The translations under genes and the position numbers were made by a program. A DNA stretch of 64,000 nucleotides. Source: Paractinoplanes lichenicola. Lineage in GTDB: Bacteria > Actinomycetota > Actinomycetes > Mycobacteriales > Micromonosporaceae. The stretch spans positions 496,001-560,000 of the forward strand of contig NZ_JAENHO010000004.1 in the NCBI RefSeq assembly GCF_016785085.1, given 5' to 3'. Positions 16,739-24,698 of the stretch are shown here, piece by piece; position 1 is the stretch's first letter, and each line of letters opens with the position of its first letter. Below the pieces are notes generated by a model. That model saw nothing but the letters and a program-made list of their open reading frames with translations, made no database searches and was not told where the DNA came from.

Positions 16739-17422
16739 TTACTTCACTTCGCAGCCGGATTTGGCCTCCACCGTGCGGCCCTGGTAGCGGTCGCCGACGC
16801 ACCAGTCCGCGTTGCCGCCGCCGCCGTACATCGAGTCGTCGGTTCGTTTGTCGTTGGCGTAGAGGTAATCGCGGCCGCCGTAGCCGTAGAGCATGTCCCG
16901 GCCGCCGCCCTGCCATGCGTAGAGCCGGTCGGAGCCGCCGCTGCCGCGCAGAGTGTCGTTGCCGGGGCCGGCCACCAGGGTGTCGTTGCCCCAGTTCCGC
17001 GCCCAGTTGTGGCCGTCCCCGCCTTCCAGCGAGTCCTTGCCGCCCTCGCCGTAGAGGGTGTCGTTGCCGGCGAACCCGCGTAGCCGGTCGTCGCCGCTGC
17101 CCCCGTAGAGATAGTCGGCGCCGTTCTCACCGGCGATCAGGTCGTTGCCCGCTCCGCCGTTGAGGTAGTCGTTGCCGGCGTCGCCGCAGATGATGTCGTT
17201 GCCGCCCCCGCCGTACAGCCGGTCGGAGCCGCCGAGGCCGACGATCACGTCATTGCCGGGCGTCCCGTGGATGACGTCGTTGCCGGGGCCGCCCCAACGC
17301 GTGGCGTACGCGCCGTAGCAGCGGGGCGGCGCGGCCTGGGCGGCGCCGACCGGCACGGCCAGCACGACCGTGGCCGCCGCGGTGAAACAACCGACGAAGA
17401 GGCGTCCTGAGCTGAGGTTCAT
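16739..17422 (-). CDS. Secreted RTX-type calcium-binding repeat protein
   Basis: 227 residues from ATG 17420-17422; upstream in-frame sequence lacks a ribosome site, whereas AAGGGA precedes this ATG and a signal peptide follows (MNLSSGRLFVGCFTAAATVVLAV ... AQA). Seen: about a dozen RTX nonapeptides of the form GGxGNDxxx (GGPGNDVIHGTPGNDVIVGLGGSDRLYGGGGNDIICG and on), which bind Ca2+ and fold into a parallel beta roll outside the cell. The last part (GNADWCVGDRYQGRTVEAKSGCEVK) holds a Cys pair. There is no catalytic domain and no type I secretion gene nearby; export by Sec is expected. Role unknown. Confidence 0.88.
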   Translation of the reverse strand: MNLSSGRLFVGCFTAAATVVLAVPVGAAQAAPPRCYGAYATRWGGPGNDVIHGTPGNDVIVGLGGSDRLYGGGGNDIICGDAGNDYLNGGAGNDLIAGENGADYLYGGSGDDRLRGFAGNDTLYGEGGKDSLEGGDGHNWARNWGNDTLVAGPGNDTLRGSGGSDRLYAWQGGGRDMLYGYGGRDYLYANDKRTDDSMYGGGGNADWCVGDRYQGRTVEAKSGCEVK

Positions 17423-17534
17423 CACTGTGATCCCTTCCGATGGTTCCCCGGACGCCGTTGCCCGGGTGTACGAGAACCGTCGCAGGAACCGGTGGTCGCG
17501 CCACAGGAAGAAGTAAGCCCTGGAGCAGGTAAAA

Positions 17535-17765
17535 ATGCCCGCTCCCGCGCGGGTGGCTGGGATGCCTGGGGCGTTGCTGGAGCCGTCGCGCCGCGCGGCG
17601 TACGAGTTCGTCGCCGGGCGGGCCGAGCCGGTCGGCCGCAACGAGGTCGCCGACGCCGTCGGGGTGGGCCGCAATGGCCCCGCCCGAAGCCTTCACCCTC
17701 CGCGACCCGTTCCCCGCCCCGGCGCCGTCCGCCCTTCCCTGAAGTCTTCGGCCACGAACGGGTGA
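17535..17765 (+). pseudogene. Fragment of a helix-turn-helix regulator
   Basis: The first 45 codons read LLEPSRRAAYEFVAGRAEPVGRNEVADAVGVGR, the opening winged-helix segment of ArsR/MarR-like regulators of actinobacteria, which normally continue into the recognition helix. Here the sequence turns into Pro/Arg-rich nonsense after GVGR and stops at 17765. Without it the 387 bp between the RTX gene and the toxin start would be empty. Best read as a 5' remnant of a deleted regulator gene; a small real product is unlikely. Confidence 0.5.
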
Positions 17766-17795
17766 AACGGTGCCGCATACTGTCGGTGGCCACTT

Positions 17796-17811
17796 ATAGC
17801 ATCGTTGCTAT
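17796..17811. promoter_or_regulatory. Palindromic operator at the toxin-antitoxin locus
   Basis: ATAGCA-TCGT-TGCTAT, perfect 6-base arms, overlapping the ATG (17810-17812) of the toxin remnant. Position and form fit autoregulation by the downstream XRE antitoxin (HigA-type operators are such palindromes). Confidence 0.6.
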
Positions 17812-17982
17812 GACCTGGGGTACTGTCGAACTCGAGCCGGAGGTCGAGAAGTGGCTGGATGGCTTGCCGACCGCTCAGTTTGCGCACGCTGCGTTCTACA
17901 TCGATTTACTGGCGGAGGAGGGGCCGCTGCTCGTGTCGACGAGGCGCACGAGGTCGTCGGCGAGGAGGGGGCTGGGCCATGA
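17810..17982 (+). pseudogene. HigB/RelE-like toxin gene with internal deletion
   Basis: Frame 2 from ATG 17810 reads MTWGTVELEPEVEKWLDGL then FAHAAFYIDLLAEEGPLLV, the first 40 residues of the phage-Gp49-like HigB toxins. The usual middle (the TRQL.GKLRELRF and RR..LLT.F.K block with the catalytic basic residues) is missing. From about 17937 frame 1 reads VDEAHEVVGEEGAGP and stops at TGA 17980-17982, the typical toxin C terminus, still overlapping the antitoxin ATG by 4 bases. So roughly 60 codons were lost with a change of frame; the surviving product (to TGA 17990-17992) is expected to be inactive. Confidence 0.75.
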
Positions 17983-18278
17983 GCGAGGGTGACGGTTGGG
18001 CCGCGATGCGGGAGAGGCGGCTGGCGGAGCCGGGGGCTACCGAGGCGTATGAGGCCGCAGGACTGGCCTTCGAGCTCGGCCGTTCGGTCCGGGAGCTTCG
18101 GGAACGTCGCGGCTGGAGCCAGACGCAATTGGCCAAGGCGGCGGGAATGACGCAATCTGCGGTGGCCCGTTTCGAGGCTGGTGGGACGGTCCCGACCCTG
18201 ACGGTGCTGGAGCGTTTGGCTCTGGCCCTGGACGTGAGCTTGAAGGTTGGTTTTGAGCCGCGCGGAGAGGCTGCTTGA
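17979..18278 (+). CDS. XRE family antitoxin (HigA-like)
   Basis: 99 residues from ATG 17979 (MSEGDGWAAMRERR). Seen: acidic/helical N terminus, then a Cro/C1 helix-turn-helix at about 40-85 (LRERRGWSQTQLAKAAGMTQSAVARFEAGGTVPTLTVLERLALALDVSLKV). This is the usual HigA-type antitoxin order and length, with the gene overlapping the 3' end of the toxin remnant (ATGA). With the toxin broken it is an orphan antitoxin; it may persist as an autorepressor through the upstream palindrome or act against a related toxin elsewhere (inference). Confidence 0.88.
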   Translation: MSEGDGWAAMRERRLAEPGATEAYEAAGLAFELGRSVRELRERRGWSQTQLAKAAGMTQSAVARFEAGGTVPTLTVLERLALALDVSLKVGFEPRGEAA

Positions 18279-18337
18279 ACTGTTGCGGGCGGCTGACTTG
18301 ACCCTCGCCGGTAATGATGATTCGGAGGGCACGCCGC

Positions 18338-19444
18338 TCATCTGTCACGTGCGTGAGCGTAGGTGAGGTGGCGCAGGGCGGTCTCGGCCGGGCCGCGGAT
18401 GTCTCGGCGGCGCATCAGGTCGGCGAGCAGGACGGTCGCCAGCCACACCGCCAGCGCGACGAGCACGGCCACGGCCGGTGAGGTCAGCCGCAGGTGCAGC
18501 GCGTACGAGGAAAAGAGCAGGGCCCACGCCAGCGACTGGGCCAGATAGAAGGTCAGGGAGCGTTCGCCCAGGGCGGCCAGGGCGTCGACGACCGGGCCGC
18601 GGCGGTGGTCGAGGCGGAGGGCGAGCAGGGCGATCAACGCGGCGTAGCCCAGGCCGCCCGCGTAGCCGGTGGCCTGGTGCAGGGCCGTGGCGAGCATGAC
18701 GTCGGCGGGGGTGACGCCGGTCCAGACGCCGGCCTTGTCGAGGGCCAGGGGCAGGCCACCGAGCACGGAGAGCGGGATGCCGACGGCGGCGATGGCGCGC
18801 AGCGGCCGGGGTTTGCCGAGCAGGCGGTGGCGGGACGCCAGGATGCCGGCCAGGAACGGCACGACGGTGCTGATCAGCATCATGACGGCGATCGCGGAGA
18901 ACAGGCTCAGCCGGAAGCCGAGACCGTCGGACAGCCGCGGCAGGCCGTCCCCGGTCATGGCGTCGTCGGCGGCGACCAGCGCGTGCACGGCCGTGGTGAC
19001 GGGAAGCCAGAGCGCGGCCCAGACGATCAGGGTGCGGTCGCGCAGCCGGAGCGCGCCGGCCAGGAGCACCGCGGTCAGGCCGTACACGGTCAGGATGTCG
19101 GCCGGGAAGAGCAGCACCACGTGGGCCAGCCCGAAGGCGATCAGCCAGAGGCCCCGGCGGCGGATCATGCCTCGGGCCCGGGGCCACGGGTCGCCCAGGC
19201 GGCGATGGATCTGGGCCAGGCCGTAGCCGAACAGGGCCGCGAACATGGGGTAGCCGCGCAGGTCGACGAGCATGACCGTGCCCGCGGTGGCGAGGCGGTC
19301 GGCCGTCGAGCCGCTGCGGTCGGGGCCACCGATGAGGACGGTGAACAGGTGGGTGTGGGCGAGCGCGATGACGAGGAGCATGACGCCGCGGGCCAGATCG
19401 GGGGCCAGGGTGCGGCGGTCGAGCGTGAGTGATCGGTTCGCCAT
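18338..19444 (-). CDS. DUF418 family membrane protein
   Basis: 368 residues with about ten hydrophobic segments. Seen: the N-terminal RTLAPDLARGVMLLVIALAHTHLF, RGYPMFAALFGYGLAQIHRR and the DUF418 C-terminal block GYAALIALLALRLDHRRGPVVDALAALGERSLTFYLAQSLAWALLF, where the GE.SLT.Y..QS motif is characteristic. The family (YeiB-like) is in the cytoplasmic membrane and has no proven function. It is transcribed away from the GntR-TetR regulator across a 100-base spacer containing paired GCGCTAGT repeats, so it is the probable target of that regulator. Confidence 0.85.
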   Translation of the reverse strand: MANRSLTLDRRTLAPDLARGVMLLVIALAHTHLFTVLIGGPDRSGSTADRLATAGTVMLVDLRGYPMFAALFGYGLAQIHRRLGDPWPRARGMIRRRGLWLIAFGLAHVVLLFPADILTVYGLTAVLLAGALRLRDRTLIVWAALWLPVTTAVHALVAADDAMTGDGLPRLSDGLGFRLSLFSAIAVMMLISTVVPFLAGILASRHRLLGKPRPLRAIAAVGIPLSVLGGLPLALDKAGVWTGVTPADVMLATALHQATGYAGGLGYAALIALLALRLDHRRGPVVDALAALGERSLTFYLAQSLAWALLFSSYALHLRLTSPAVAVLVALAVWLATVLLADLMRRRDIRGPAETALRHLTYAHARDR

Positions 19445-19504
19445 GCGTACACAATAAACACGGCGATCGGGAGGCGAGAACTAGCAGAAAAAACTTGGCA
19501 TACG

Positions 19505-19541
19505 GCGCTAGTGCACCTAGGTGGTGCGCTAGTACACTTGG
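19505..19541. promoter_or_regulatory. Paired operator repeats, GntR type
   Basis: GCGCTAGTGCACCTAG at 19505-19520 and GCGCTAGTACACTTGG at 19526-19541: two direct copies 21 bases apart, each containing CTAGT.CAC, ending 3 bases before the regulator ATG. CTAGT-centred sequences are typical of GntR-family operators. The site lies between divergent genes and could control both. Confidence 0.6.
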
Positions 19542-19544
19542 GCC

Positions 19545-20441
19545 ATGGAGGAGCTGCCGCCGTACGCCCGGATCGTGGCCGACATCCGGGCTCGCATCGA
19601 CGACGGGGAGCTGGGCCCGGGTGATCGGGTGCCGAGCGCCCGCGAGATCATCCGGGAGTGGGGCGTGGCCATGGCGACGGCGACCAAGGCGCTGGCCGCC
19701 CTGCGCCAGGAGGGCCTGGTCGAAGCCGTACGGGGAATTGGGACTGTGGTCAGTGGACCGGCGCCGAAGCCCAGGAAGGAACCGAGACCGACCGGCCTGA
19801 CCCGGCTCGCCGTCGTGGAGACGGCGATCGCCATCGCCGACGCCGAGGGCACCGACGCGCTGTCGATGCGCCGGGTCGCCACGAGCCTGAACGTGAGCAC
19901 CATGGCCCTCTATCGGCACGTGGCCAACAAGGAGGCCCTGGCGACGGCGATGATCGACCACATCTACGCGGAGCACTCCCTGCCCGAGCCGCCGCCGGCC
20001 GCCTGGCGACCGGCCCTCGAGCTGGCGCTGCGGACCGAGTGGGAGATCTATCGGCGGCATCCCTGGGCGATCCGGCTGACCCCGCTCGCCGGCCCGGTGC
20101 ACGCCCCGGCGCTGATGGACAACGGCGAGTGGATGATGCGGGTGCTCACCGCCGAGGGCAATTCCCCCGACAAGGCCGCGGCGATCCTGACCTTCGTCTC
20201 GTCCTACACCTCCGGCATGGCCCTGCAGGGCACGCGGGCGGTCATCGAGCAGTACGACTACGGGCTCGACGTCGAGCATTGGTGGAAGTCCCGCGCGCAG
20301 GAGTTCCGCCGGATCGCCGAGTCGGGCCGCTATCCCGTCACCTTCAGCATCACGGGCCCGCCCGACGTCCGGATCATCTTCGAGCTGGGCCTGAGACACC
20401 TGCTCGACGGGCTCGCTCCGCTGATCGAATCAGGCAGCTGA
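19545..20441 (+). CDS. GntR-TetR fusion transcriptional regulator
   Basis: 298 residues carrying two DNA-binding domains. Residues 1-72 are a GntR winged helix (YARIVADIRARIDDGELGPGDRVPSAREIIREWGVAMATATKALAALRQEGLVEAVRGIGTVV). Residues ~85-145 are a TetR helix-turn-helix (VETAIAIADAEGTDALSMRRVATSLNVSTMALYRHVANKEALATAMID), followed by a TetR-type C-terminal ligand/dimer domain to the end. Such fusions occur in actinobacteria, often beside transporters; here the divergent gene encodes a DUF418 membrane protein. The last 12 bases overlap the convergent NTF2-like gene. Confidence 0.9.
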   Translation: MEELPPYARIVADIRARIDDGELGPGDRVPSAREIIREWGVAMATATKALAALRQEGLVEAVRGIGTVVSGPAPKPRKEPRPTGLTRLAVVETAIAIADAEGTDALSMRRVATSLNVSTMALYRHVANKEALATAMIDHIYAEHSLPEPPPAAWRPALELALRTEWEIYRRHPWAIRLTPLAGPVHAPALMDNGEWMMRVLTAEGNSPDKAAAILTFVSSYTSGMALQGTRAVIEQYDYGLDVEHWWKSRAQEFRRIAESGRYPVTFSITGPPDVRIIFELGLRHLLDGLAPLIESGS

Positions 20442-20813
20442 GGGCTCCCACCAGGTCTGATTGGCCGCCACCTGGGCCGCCGGCTCGAGGACCTCCCAGC
20501 CCTCGGCGATCAGGCCGTCGTCGATGCGCCAGATGTCGACGACCTCGATCTCGGCGGCAGGCAGCGTGCGGCGCGAGTACATGACGACCCGATCGTCGTC
20601 GGCCAGCAGGTGGCGGATCTCGACCTGCATGTCGGCCAGTGGCTCGAGTGCGGCTCCGACGGCATCGAGCCATTCCGCCTTCGAGTGCCGGAAACCGCCC
20701 GGCCGATGGTGGACGAAATCGTTGCTGAGGAACGGGGCGAGCGCGCCGGTGTCCCGCGTTTCGAGCAGCACGGTCAGCGCACGTTGGATGAGGTCTTTAT
20801 TGGCAGCAGTCAT
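20430..20813 (-). CDS. NTF2-like (SnoaL-type) small protein
   Basis: 127 residues from ATG 20811-20813; a GTG two codons upstream is possible. Seen: NKDLIQRALTVLLETRDTGALAPFLSNDFVHHRPG (about 4-38), the opening helix-strand of NTF2-like proteins, HSKAEWLDAVGAALEPLADMQVEIRHLLADDDRVVMYSRRTLPA and the closing strands EVVDIWRIDDGLIAEGWEVLEP. Members bind or isomerise small molecules; no catalytic residue can be assigned. It is divergent from the XRE regulator 82 bases away, which may control it. Confidence 0.8.
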   Translation of the reverse strand: MTAANKDLIQRALTVLLETRDTGALAPFLSNDFVHHRPGGFRHSKAEWLDAVGAALEPLADMQVEIRHLLADDDRVVMYSRRTLPAAEIEVVDIWRIDDGLIAEGWEVLEPAAQVAANQTWWEPSAA

Positions 20814-20894
20814 GGGCACAATGCTTGCGGCGGCCGCGCCGGTTGTCGATGAACTCGCATTTCATGGCGGGCACACCAATTCTGCGTACGCTCG

Positions 20895-21731
20895 ATGACC
20901 GTGCACACCGTCGGGGAACTCCTGCGCCAGTGGCGGCAACGCCGGGGGCTGAGCCAGCTCGACCTGGCGATCGCCGCCGACGTCTCGGCCCGGCACGTCA
21001 GCCTGGTCGAGACGGGCAAGTCCCGGCCCAGCCCGGCCATGATCCTGCGGCTCGCCGATCAGCTGCACGTGCCGCTGCGTGAGCGCAACCGGCTGCTGCT
21101 GGCCGGCGGTTTCGCCCCCCGGTACGCGGAGCGCCCGCTCGGCGACGACGCGCTGTCGGCCGTCCACGACGCGATCGGCCGGGTGCTGCGGGCGCACGAG
21201 CCCTATCCGGCGCTGGTTTTCGACCGCCGGTGGAACATCGTGCTGACCAACCGGGCCGTCGACCAGTTCTTCGCCCGGGTGGATCCCGAGCTGCTGCGGC
21301 CGCCGGTCAACCTGGTGCGGCTGGGCCTGGACCCGCGCGGGCTGGCCCGGCTGGTGGTCAACCTGGACGACGTACGGGCGGTGTTCCGCTCCCGGCTCGC
21401 CCGCCAGCTCGCCGCCGCCCCCGACCCGGAGCTGACCGCCCTGTACGAGGAGCTCCTGCAGCCGGGCGGTGAGGCCGGGCCGCGGGTCGACGCCGACGTC
21501 GTCATCCCGATGGTCCTGCGCGTCGACGGCCGGGAGCTGCGGCTGTTCTCGACCATCACCACGTTCGGCACACCGATGGACGTCACGGTCGACGAGATCG
21601 CGATCGAGTCGTATTACCCGGCCGATGAGGAGAGCGCCGCCTTCTTCAAGAGTGCGTCGCCCACGCGGGCCGTTTCCTCCTTGTACGGGGTGTCCGACAG
21701 GATGAAGTGGGTGACGCCCAAGTCGCGGTAG
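20895..21731 (+). CDS. XRE family regulator (MmyB-like) with extended C terminus
   Basis: 278 residues. Helix-turn-helix at about 5-60 (VGELLRQWRQRRGLSQLDLAIAADVSARHVSLVETGKSRPS), then the MmyB-like ligand-binding region (AIGRVLRAHEPYPALVFDRRWNIVLTNRAVDQFF). Family members normally end soon after the ...YYPADE motif, here near residue 244; instead 35 extra residues (FFKSASPTRAVSSLYGVSDRMKWVTPKSR) are read through the 3' end of the convergent monooxygenase gene. The resulting 118-base tail-to-tail overlap suggests that the native stop was lost, probably by a deletion joining the two genes. The DNA-binding part is intact. Confidence 0.85.
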   Translation: MTVHTVGELLRQWRQRRGLSQLDLAIAADVSARHVSLVETGKSRPSPAMILRLADQLHVPLRERNRLLLAGGFAPRYAERPLGDDALSAVHDAIGRVLRAHEPYPALVFDRRWNIVLTNRAVDQFFARVDPELLRPPVNLVRLGLDPRGLARLVVNLDDVRAVFRSRLARQLAAAPDPELTALYEELLQPGGEAGPRVDADVVIPMVLRVDGRELRLFSTITTFGTPMDVTVDEIAIESYYPADEESAAFFKSASPTRAVSSLYGVSDRMKWVTPKSR

Positions 21732-22663
21732 CGGCGTAGCGCCAGGGCGACCTCGTCGGCCGTCCCGACCAGCCACGTGGTGCCCGCGCCGCCGCCTCCG
21801 TGCCGGCCGGGGGCCGTGTAGAGGCAGGTGTCGAGGACGTCTCCGCGCGCGGCCAGGTCGAGCAGGCGTTGCTGGCCGACCGCGGGGCCGTGGCGGTCGA
21901 GATGGCGGTCGTCGCGGTCGCCCATGGCGGCGACCCGGGCCTCCGCGTCGCGCCACGCCTCGGCCGTCGTGTCGCGGATGAGCGTGGTGATCCGCAGCCC
22001 GAACTCGAGTGGCGGCAGCTCCCGGTCCACAGACAGCTTGCGCAGCCGGTCGATGCGTTCCGCGATGCCCTCGAGCGGTTCGCCCCAGAACAGCTGCACG
22101 TCCGCTTCCGCCGCCGAGACCCGTTCCGCCGCCTCGGACGCGCCGCCGAAATAGAGCCGGGGCCCGCCACCCGCCGGCCGGGGAACCACGGTCGAGCCGT
22201 TGACCTGGAAGTGCTCGCCGCGATAGGTCACGTTCTCCTCGGTCCACAGCCGCCGCACGAGCTGCATGAACTCGCGAGTGCGGGCGTACCGCTGGGCCGA
22301 GTCGGCTTCCCGATCCCCGTACGCGGCCAGGTTGTCCTGCCCGCTGACGATGTTGACCAGCAGGCGCCCGCCGCTGAGGTGGTCGAGGGTGGCGGCCGCG
22401 CTGGCGAAGTGGGCCGGCTGCCAGTAGCCGGGCCGGATCGCCGCCAGCGGGCGGAACGTGGTCGTGCGGGCGGCGATCGCGGTGGCCACGGTGAACGTGT
22501 CGGGCCGCCCCCAGCCGGTGCCGATCAGCGCGCCTTCCCAGCCGTGTTCCTCCGCCGTACGGGCCAGATCGACGCTGTGCTCGAGCGTGCCGTACCCGGC
22601 GACGGCGTCGTCCCCGCGATGCCCGGGCTCGACGGTGTTGGGGATGTACCAGAGGAACGTCAT
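21614..22663 (-). CDS. ssuD: FMNH2-dependent alkanesulfonate monooxygenase (SsuD-like)
   Basis: 349 residues, luciferase-like (LLM) TIM barrel. Two-component flavin monooxygenases of this type release sulfite from alkanesulfonates with FMNH2 and O2. Seen: MTFLWYIPNTVEPGHRGD, GWEGALIGTGWGRPDTFTVATAIAARTTTFRPLAAIRPGYWQPAHFASAAATLDHLSGGRLLVNIVSG near 40-107 and the SsuD-type loop around RYARTREFMQLVRRLWTEENVTYRGEHFQV. It is the last gene of the ABC-monooxygenase operon, overlapping the preceding gene by 4 bases (22660-22663). No dedicated flavin reductase is in the window. Organosulfur use is supported by the transporter context; the exact substrate is not. Confidence 0.88.
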   Translation of the reverse strand: MTFLWYIPNTVEPGHRGDDAVAGYGTLEHSVDLARTAEEHGWEGALIGTGWGRPDTFTVATAIAARTTTFRPLAAIRPGYWQPAHFASAAATLDHLSGGRLLVNIVSGQDNLAAYGDREADSAQRYARTREFMQLVRRLWTEENVTYRGEHFQVNGSTVVPRPAGGGPRLYFGGASEAAERVSAAEADVQLFWGEPLEGIAERIDRLRKLSVDRELPPLEFGLRITTLIRDTTAEAWRDAEARVAAMGDRDDRHLDRHGPAVGQQRLLDLAARGDVLDTCLYTAPGRHGGGGAGTTWLVGTADEVALALRRYRDLGVTHFILSDTPYKEETARVGDALLKKAALSSSAG

Positions 22664-23982
22664 CGCAGCACCAATCGGTTGGCCGGACGGGGGAGTCCGT
22701 AGTGCTCGCGCAGCGTCGCGCCGGAGTACTCCGTACGGAAAAGCCCTCGCTCCTGCAGGATGGGGACGACTTCGGTGGCGAACGCCTCGAGGCCCGAGGG
22801 CAGCACGGCGGGCATGATGTTGAACCCGTCGGCGGCGCCGTTCTCGAAGTAGTGCTGGATCGTGTCGGCGACCTGTACGGGGGTGCCGGCGAACGTGCGG
22901 TGCCCGCGCCCGCCGCCCAGCTTGCCGATCAGCTGGCGTACGGTCAGGTTGTCGCGGCGCGCCCAGTCCACGATCAGCGTGCGGCGGCTCTTCGCGCCCT
23001 CGATCTCGTCCTCGCTCGGCAGGTCGGCGGGCAGCGGCTCGTCCAGCCGCAGCCGCGCGGGGTCGACCCGCAACGTGTGCGCGAGCGTGCCCAGGGCGTA
23101 TTGCGGCGCGATCAGCCGGTCGAGTTCCGCGTCGAGCTCGCGCGCCTCGGCCTCGGTGGCCCCGATGACCGGCACGATGCCGGGCAGGATGACGACGTGG
23201 CCGGGGTCGCGCCCGGCCGCGGCCACCCGGCGTTTCAGGTCGGCGTAGAAGGCCTGGCTCTCGGCCAGCGTGGGTTGCGCGGTGAAGACGGCCTCGGCCC
23301 AGCGCGCGGCGAAGTCCTTACCGTCCTCCGACGAGCCGGCCTGCACGAGCAGGGGATAGGCCTGCGGGGAGCGGGGCACGTTGAGCGCGCCGTCGACCCG
23401 GAAGAAGTCGCCCGCATGCGCGATCGCGCGCACCCGCTCGTCGAGGGCGTGCACTCCGGCCGTCTTGTCGGCCACGATCGCGTCGTCGGCCCAGCTGTCC
23501 CACAGCTTCGTCGACACGTCGAGGAATTCGTCGGCGCGCTCGTAGCGGGTCTTGTGCAGCGGCTGGTCGGCCAGCCCGAAGTTGCGTGCGGCGGCGTCCC
23601 CGGCCGTGGTCACGATGTTCCAGCCGGCCCGGCCGCCGGAGAGGTGGTCGAGCGAGGCGAACCGGCGGGCCAGGTTGTAGGGCTCGTTGTAGGACGTCGA
23701 CGCGGTCGCGATCAGGCCGATCCGGCTGGTGCTGACGGCCAGCGCGGCCAGCAGCAGCGTCGGTTCCAGCTTGCCGGCCGGGCGGCGTCCGGGGTCGCTC
23801 CACAGCACCGGGCTGTCGGCCAGGAACACCGAGTCGAACTTGGCCTCCTCGGCCACCCGGGCGAGGTGCTGATGGGCGGCGAGCGAGAGATTCGCGTACG
23901 GGTCCGAGACGGGCAGCCGCCAGGACGCCTCGTGGTGCCCGGTGTCGTGCAGGAACAGGTTGAAGTGCAGTTGGCGGCTCAT
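22660..23982 (-). CDS. LLM flavin monooxygenase, NtaA/SnaA/DszA type
   Basis: 440 residues. Seen: LHFNLFLHDTGHHEASWR at the N terminus, the FDSVFLADSP strand, STSYNEPYNLARRFASLDHLSGGRAGWNIVTTAGDAAARNFG near 105-146, typical of the NtaA/SnaA/DszA group, which oxidises nitrilotriacetate, dimethylsulfide, dibenzothiophene sulfone and the like using reduced flavin from a partner. Placed between ssuB and ssuD in a run of 4-base overlaps, it most likely acts on an imported organosulfur compound, for example a sulfone or sulfide (inference). Confidence 0.87.
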   Translation of the reverse strand: MSRQLHFNLFLHDTGHHEASWRLPVSDPYANLSLAAHQHLARVAEEAKFDSVFLADSPVLWSDPGRRPAGKLEPTLLLAALAVSTSRIGLIATASTSYNEPYNLARRFASLDHLSGGRAGWNIVTTAGDAAARNFGLADQPLHKTRYERADEFLDVSTKLWDSWADDAIVADKTAGVHALDERVRAIAHAGDFFRVDGALNVPRSPQAYPLLVQAGSSEDGKDFAARWAEAVFTAQPTLAESQAFYADLKRRVAAAGRDPGHVVILPGIVPVIGATEAEARELDAELDRLIAPQYALGTLAHTLRVDPARLRLDEPLPADLPSEDEIEGAKSRRTLIVDWARRDNLTVRQLIGKLGGGRGHRTFAGTPVQVADTIQHYFENGAADGFNIMPAVLPSGLEAFATEVVPILQERGLFRTEYSGATLREHYGLPRPANRLVLR

Positions 23983-24698
23983 CGGCCCTCCCCTTCGACA
24001 CCCAGCTCAGTCAGCAGAAACGCGCGCAGCTCCGCTTCAGGGCGGTCCGGTTCCACCCGTACGTCGGTGCGCACCACCCCGCCGTCGAGCACGATCACGC
24101 GGTCGGCCAGCACGACGGCCTCGTCGACGTCGTGCGTCACCAGCAGCACTGCGGGCCGGTGGGCCTCGCACAACTTGCGCAGCAACGCGTGCATCCGGAT
24201 GCGCGTCAACGCGTCCAACGCGCCGAACGGCTCGTCCGCCAAGAGCAACTGCGGTTCCCGTACGAGGGAGCGTGCGAGCGACGCCCGTTGCTGCTCGCCG
24301 CCGGACAGCTCGAACGGCCAGGCCCGTTCCCGGCCGGCCAGCCCGACCTCGGCCAGGGCCTGCCGCCCGCGGGCGTTCGCGTCGCTGCCGCGCAGCCCGA
24401 AGACCACGTTGTCGAGCACACGCTTCCAGGGCAGCAGCCGCGAGTCCTGGAAGACGACCGAGACCGACGCGGGGACGCTGATGTGGCCGCGGCCGGCGAC
24501 GTCGCGGTCCAGCCCGGCCAGGGCCCGCAGCAGCGTGCTCTTGCCGGTGCCGGAGCGCCCGATCAGCGCCACGAACTCGCCCGCCCCGATGTCCAGGTCG
24601 AGGCCGTTGAGCACACCGCCGTTCGCGGTGAAGCTGCGGTGCAGGTTGCGCACGCTGACGGCCGGCGCCGTGGTCAGCCCTCGAGTGTCTGTCGCCAT
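23979..24698 (-). CDS. ssuB: ABC transporter ATP-binding protein, sulfonate type
   Basis: 239 residues from ATG 24696-24698 (MATDTRGLT). Seen: Walker A GRSGTGKST near 48-56, Q-loop FQDSRLLPW, signature LSGGEQQR near 135, Walker B LLLADEPFGALD and the switch His in VTHDVDEA. This is the nitrate/sulfonate/taurine importer class. It overlaps the permease gene by 25 bases and the next monooxygenase by 4, so the operon is translated as a unit. Confidence 0.92.
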   Translation of the reverse strand: MATDTRGLTTAPAVSVRNLHRSFTANGGVLNGLDLDIGAGEFVALIGRSGTGKSTLLRALAGLDRDVAGRGHISVPASVSVVFQDSRLLPWKRVLDNVVFGLRGSDANARGRQALAEVGLAGRERAWPFELSGGEQQRASLARSLVREPQLLLADEPFGALDALTRIRMHALLRKLCEAHRPAVLLVTHDVDEAVVLADRVIVLDGGVVRTDVRVEPDRPEAELRAFLLTELGVEGEGR

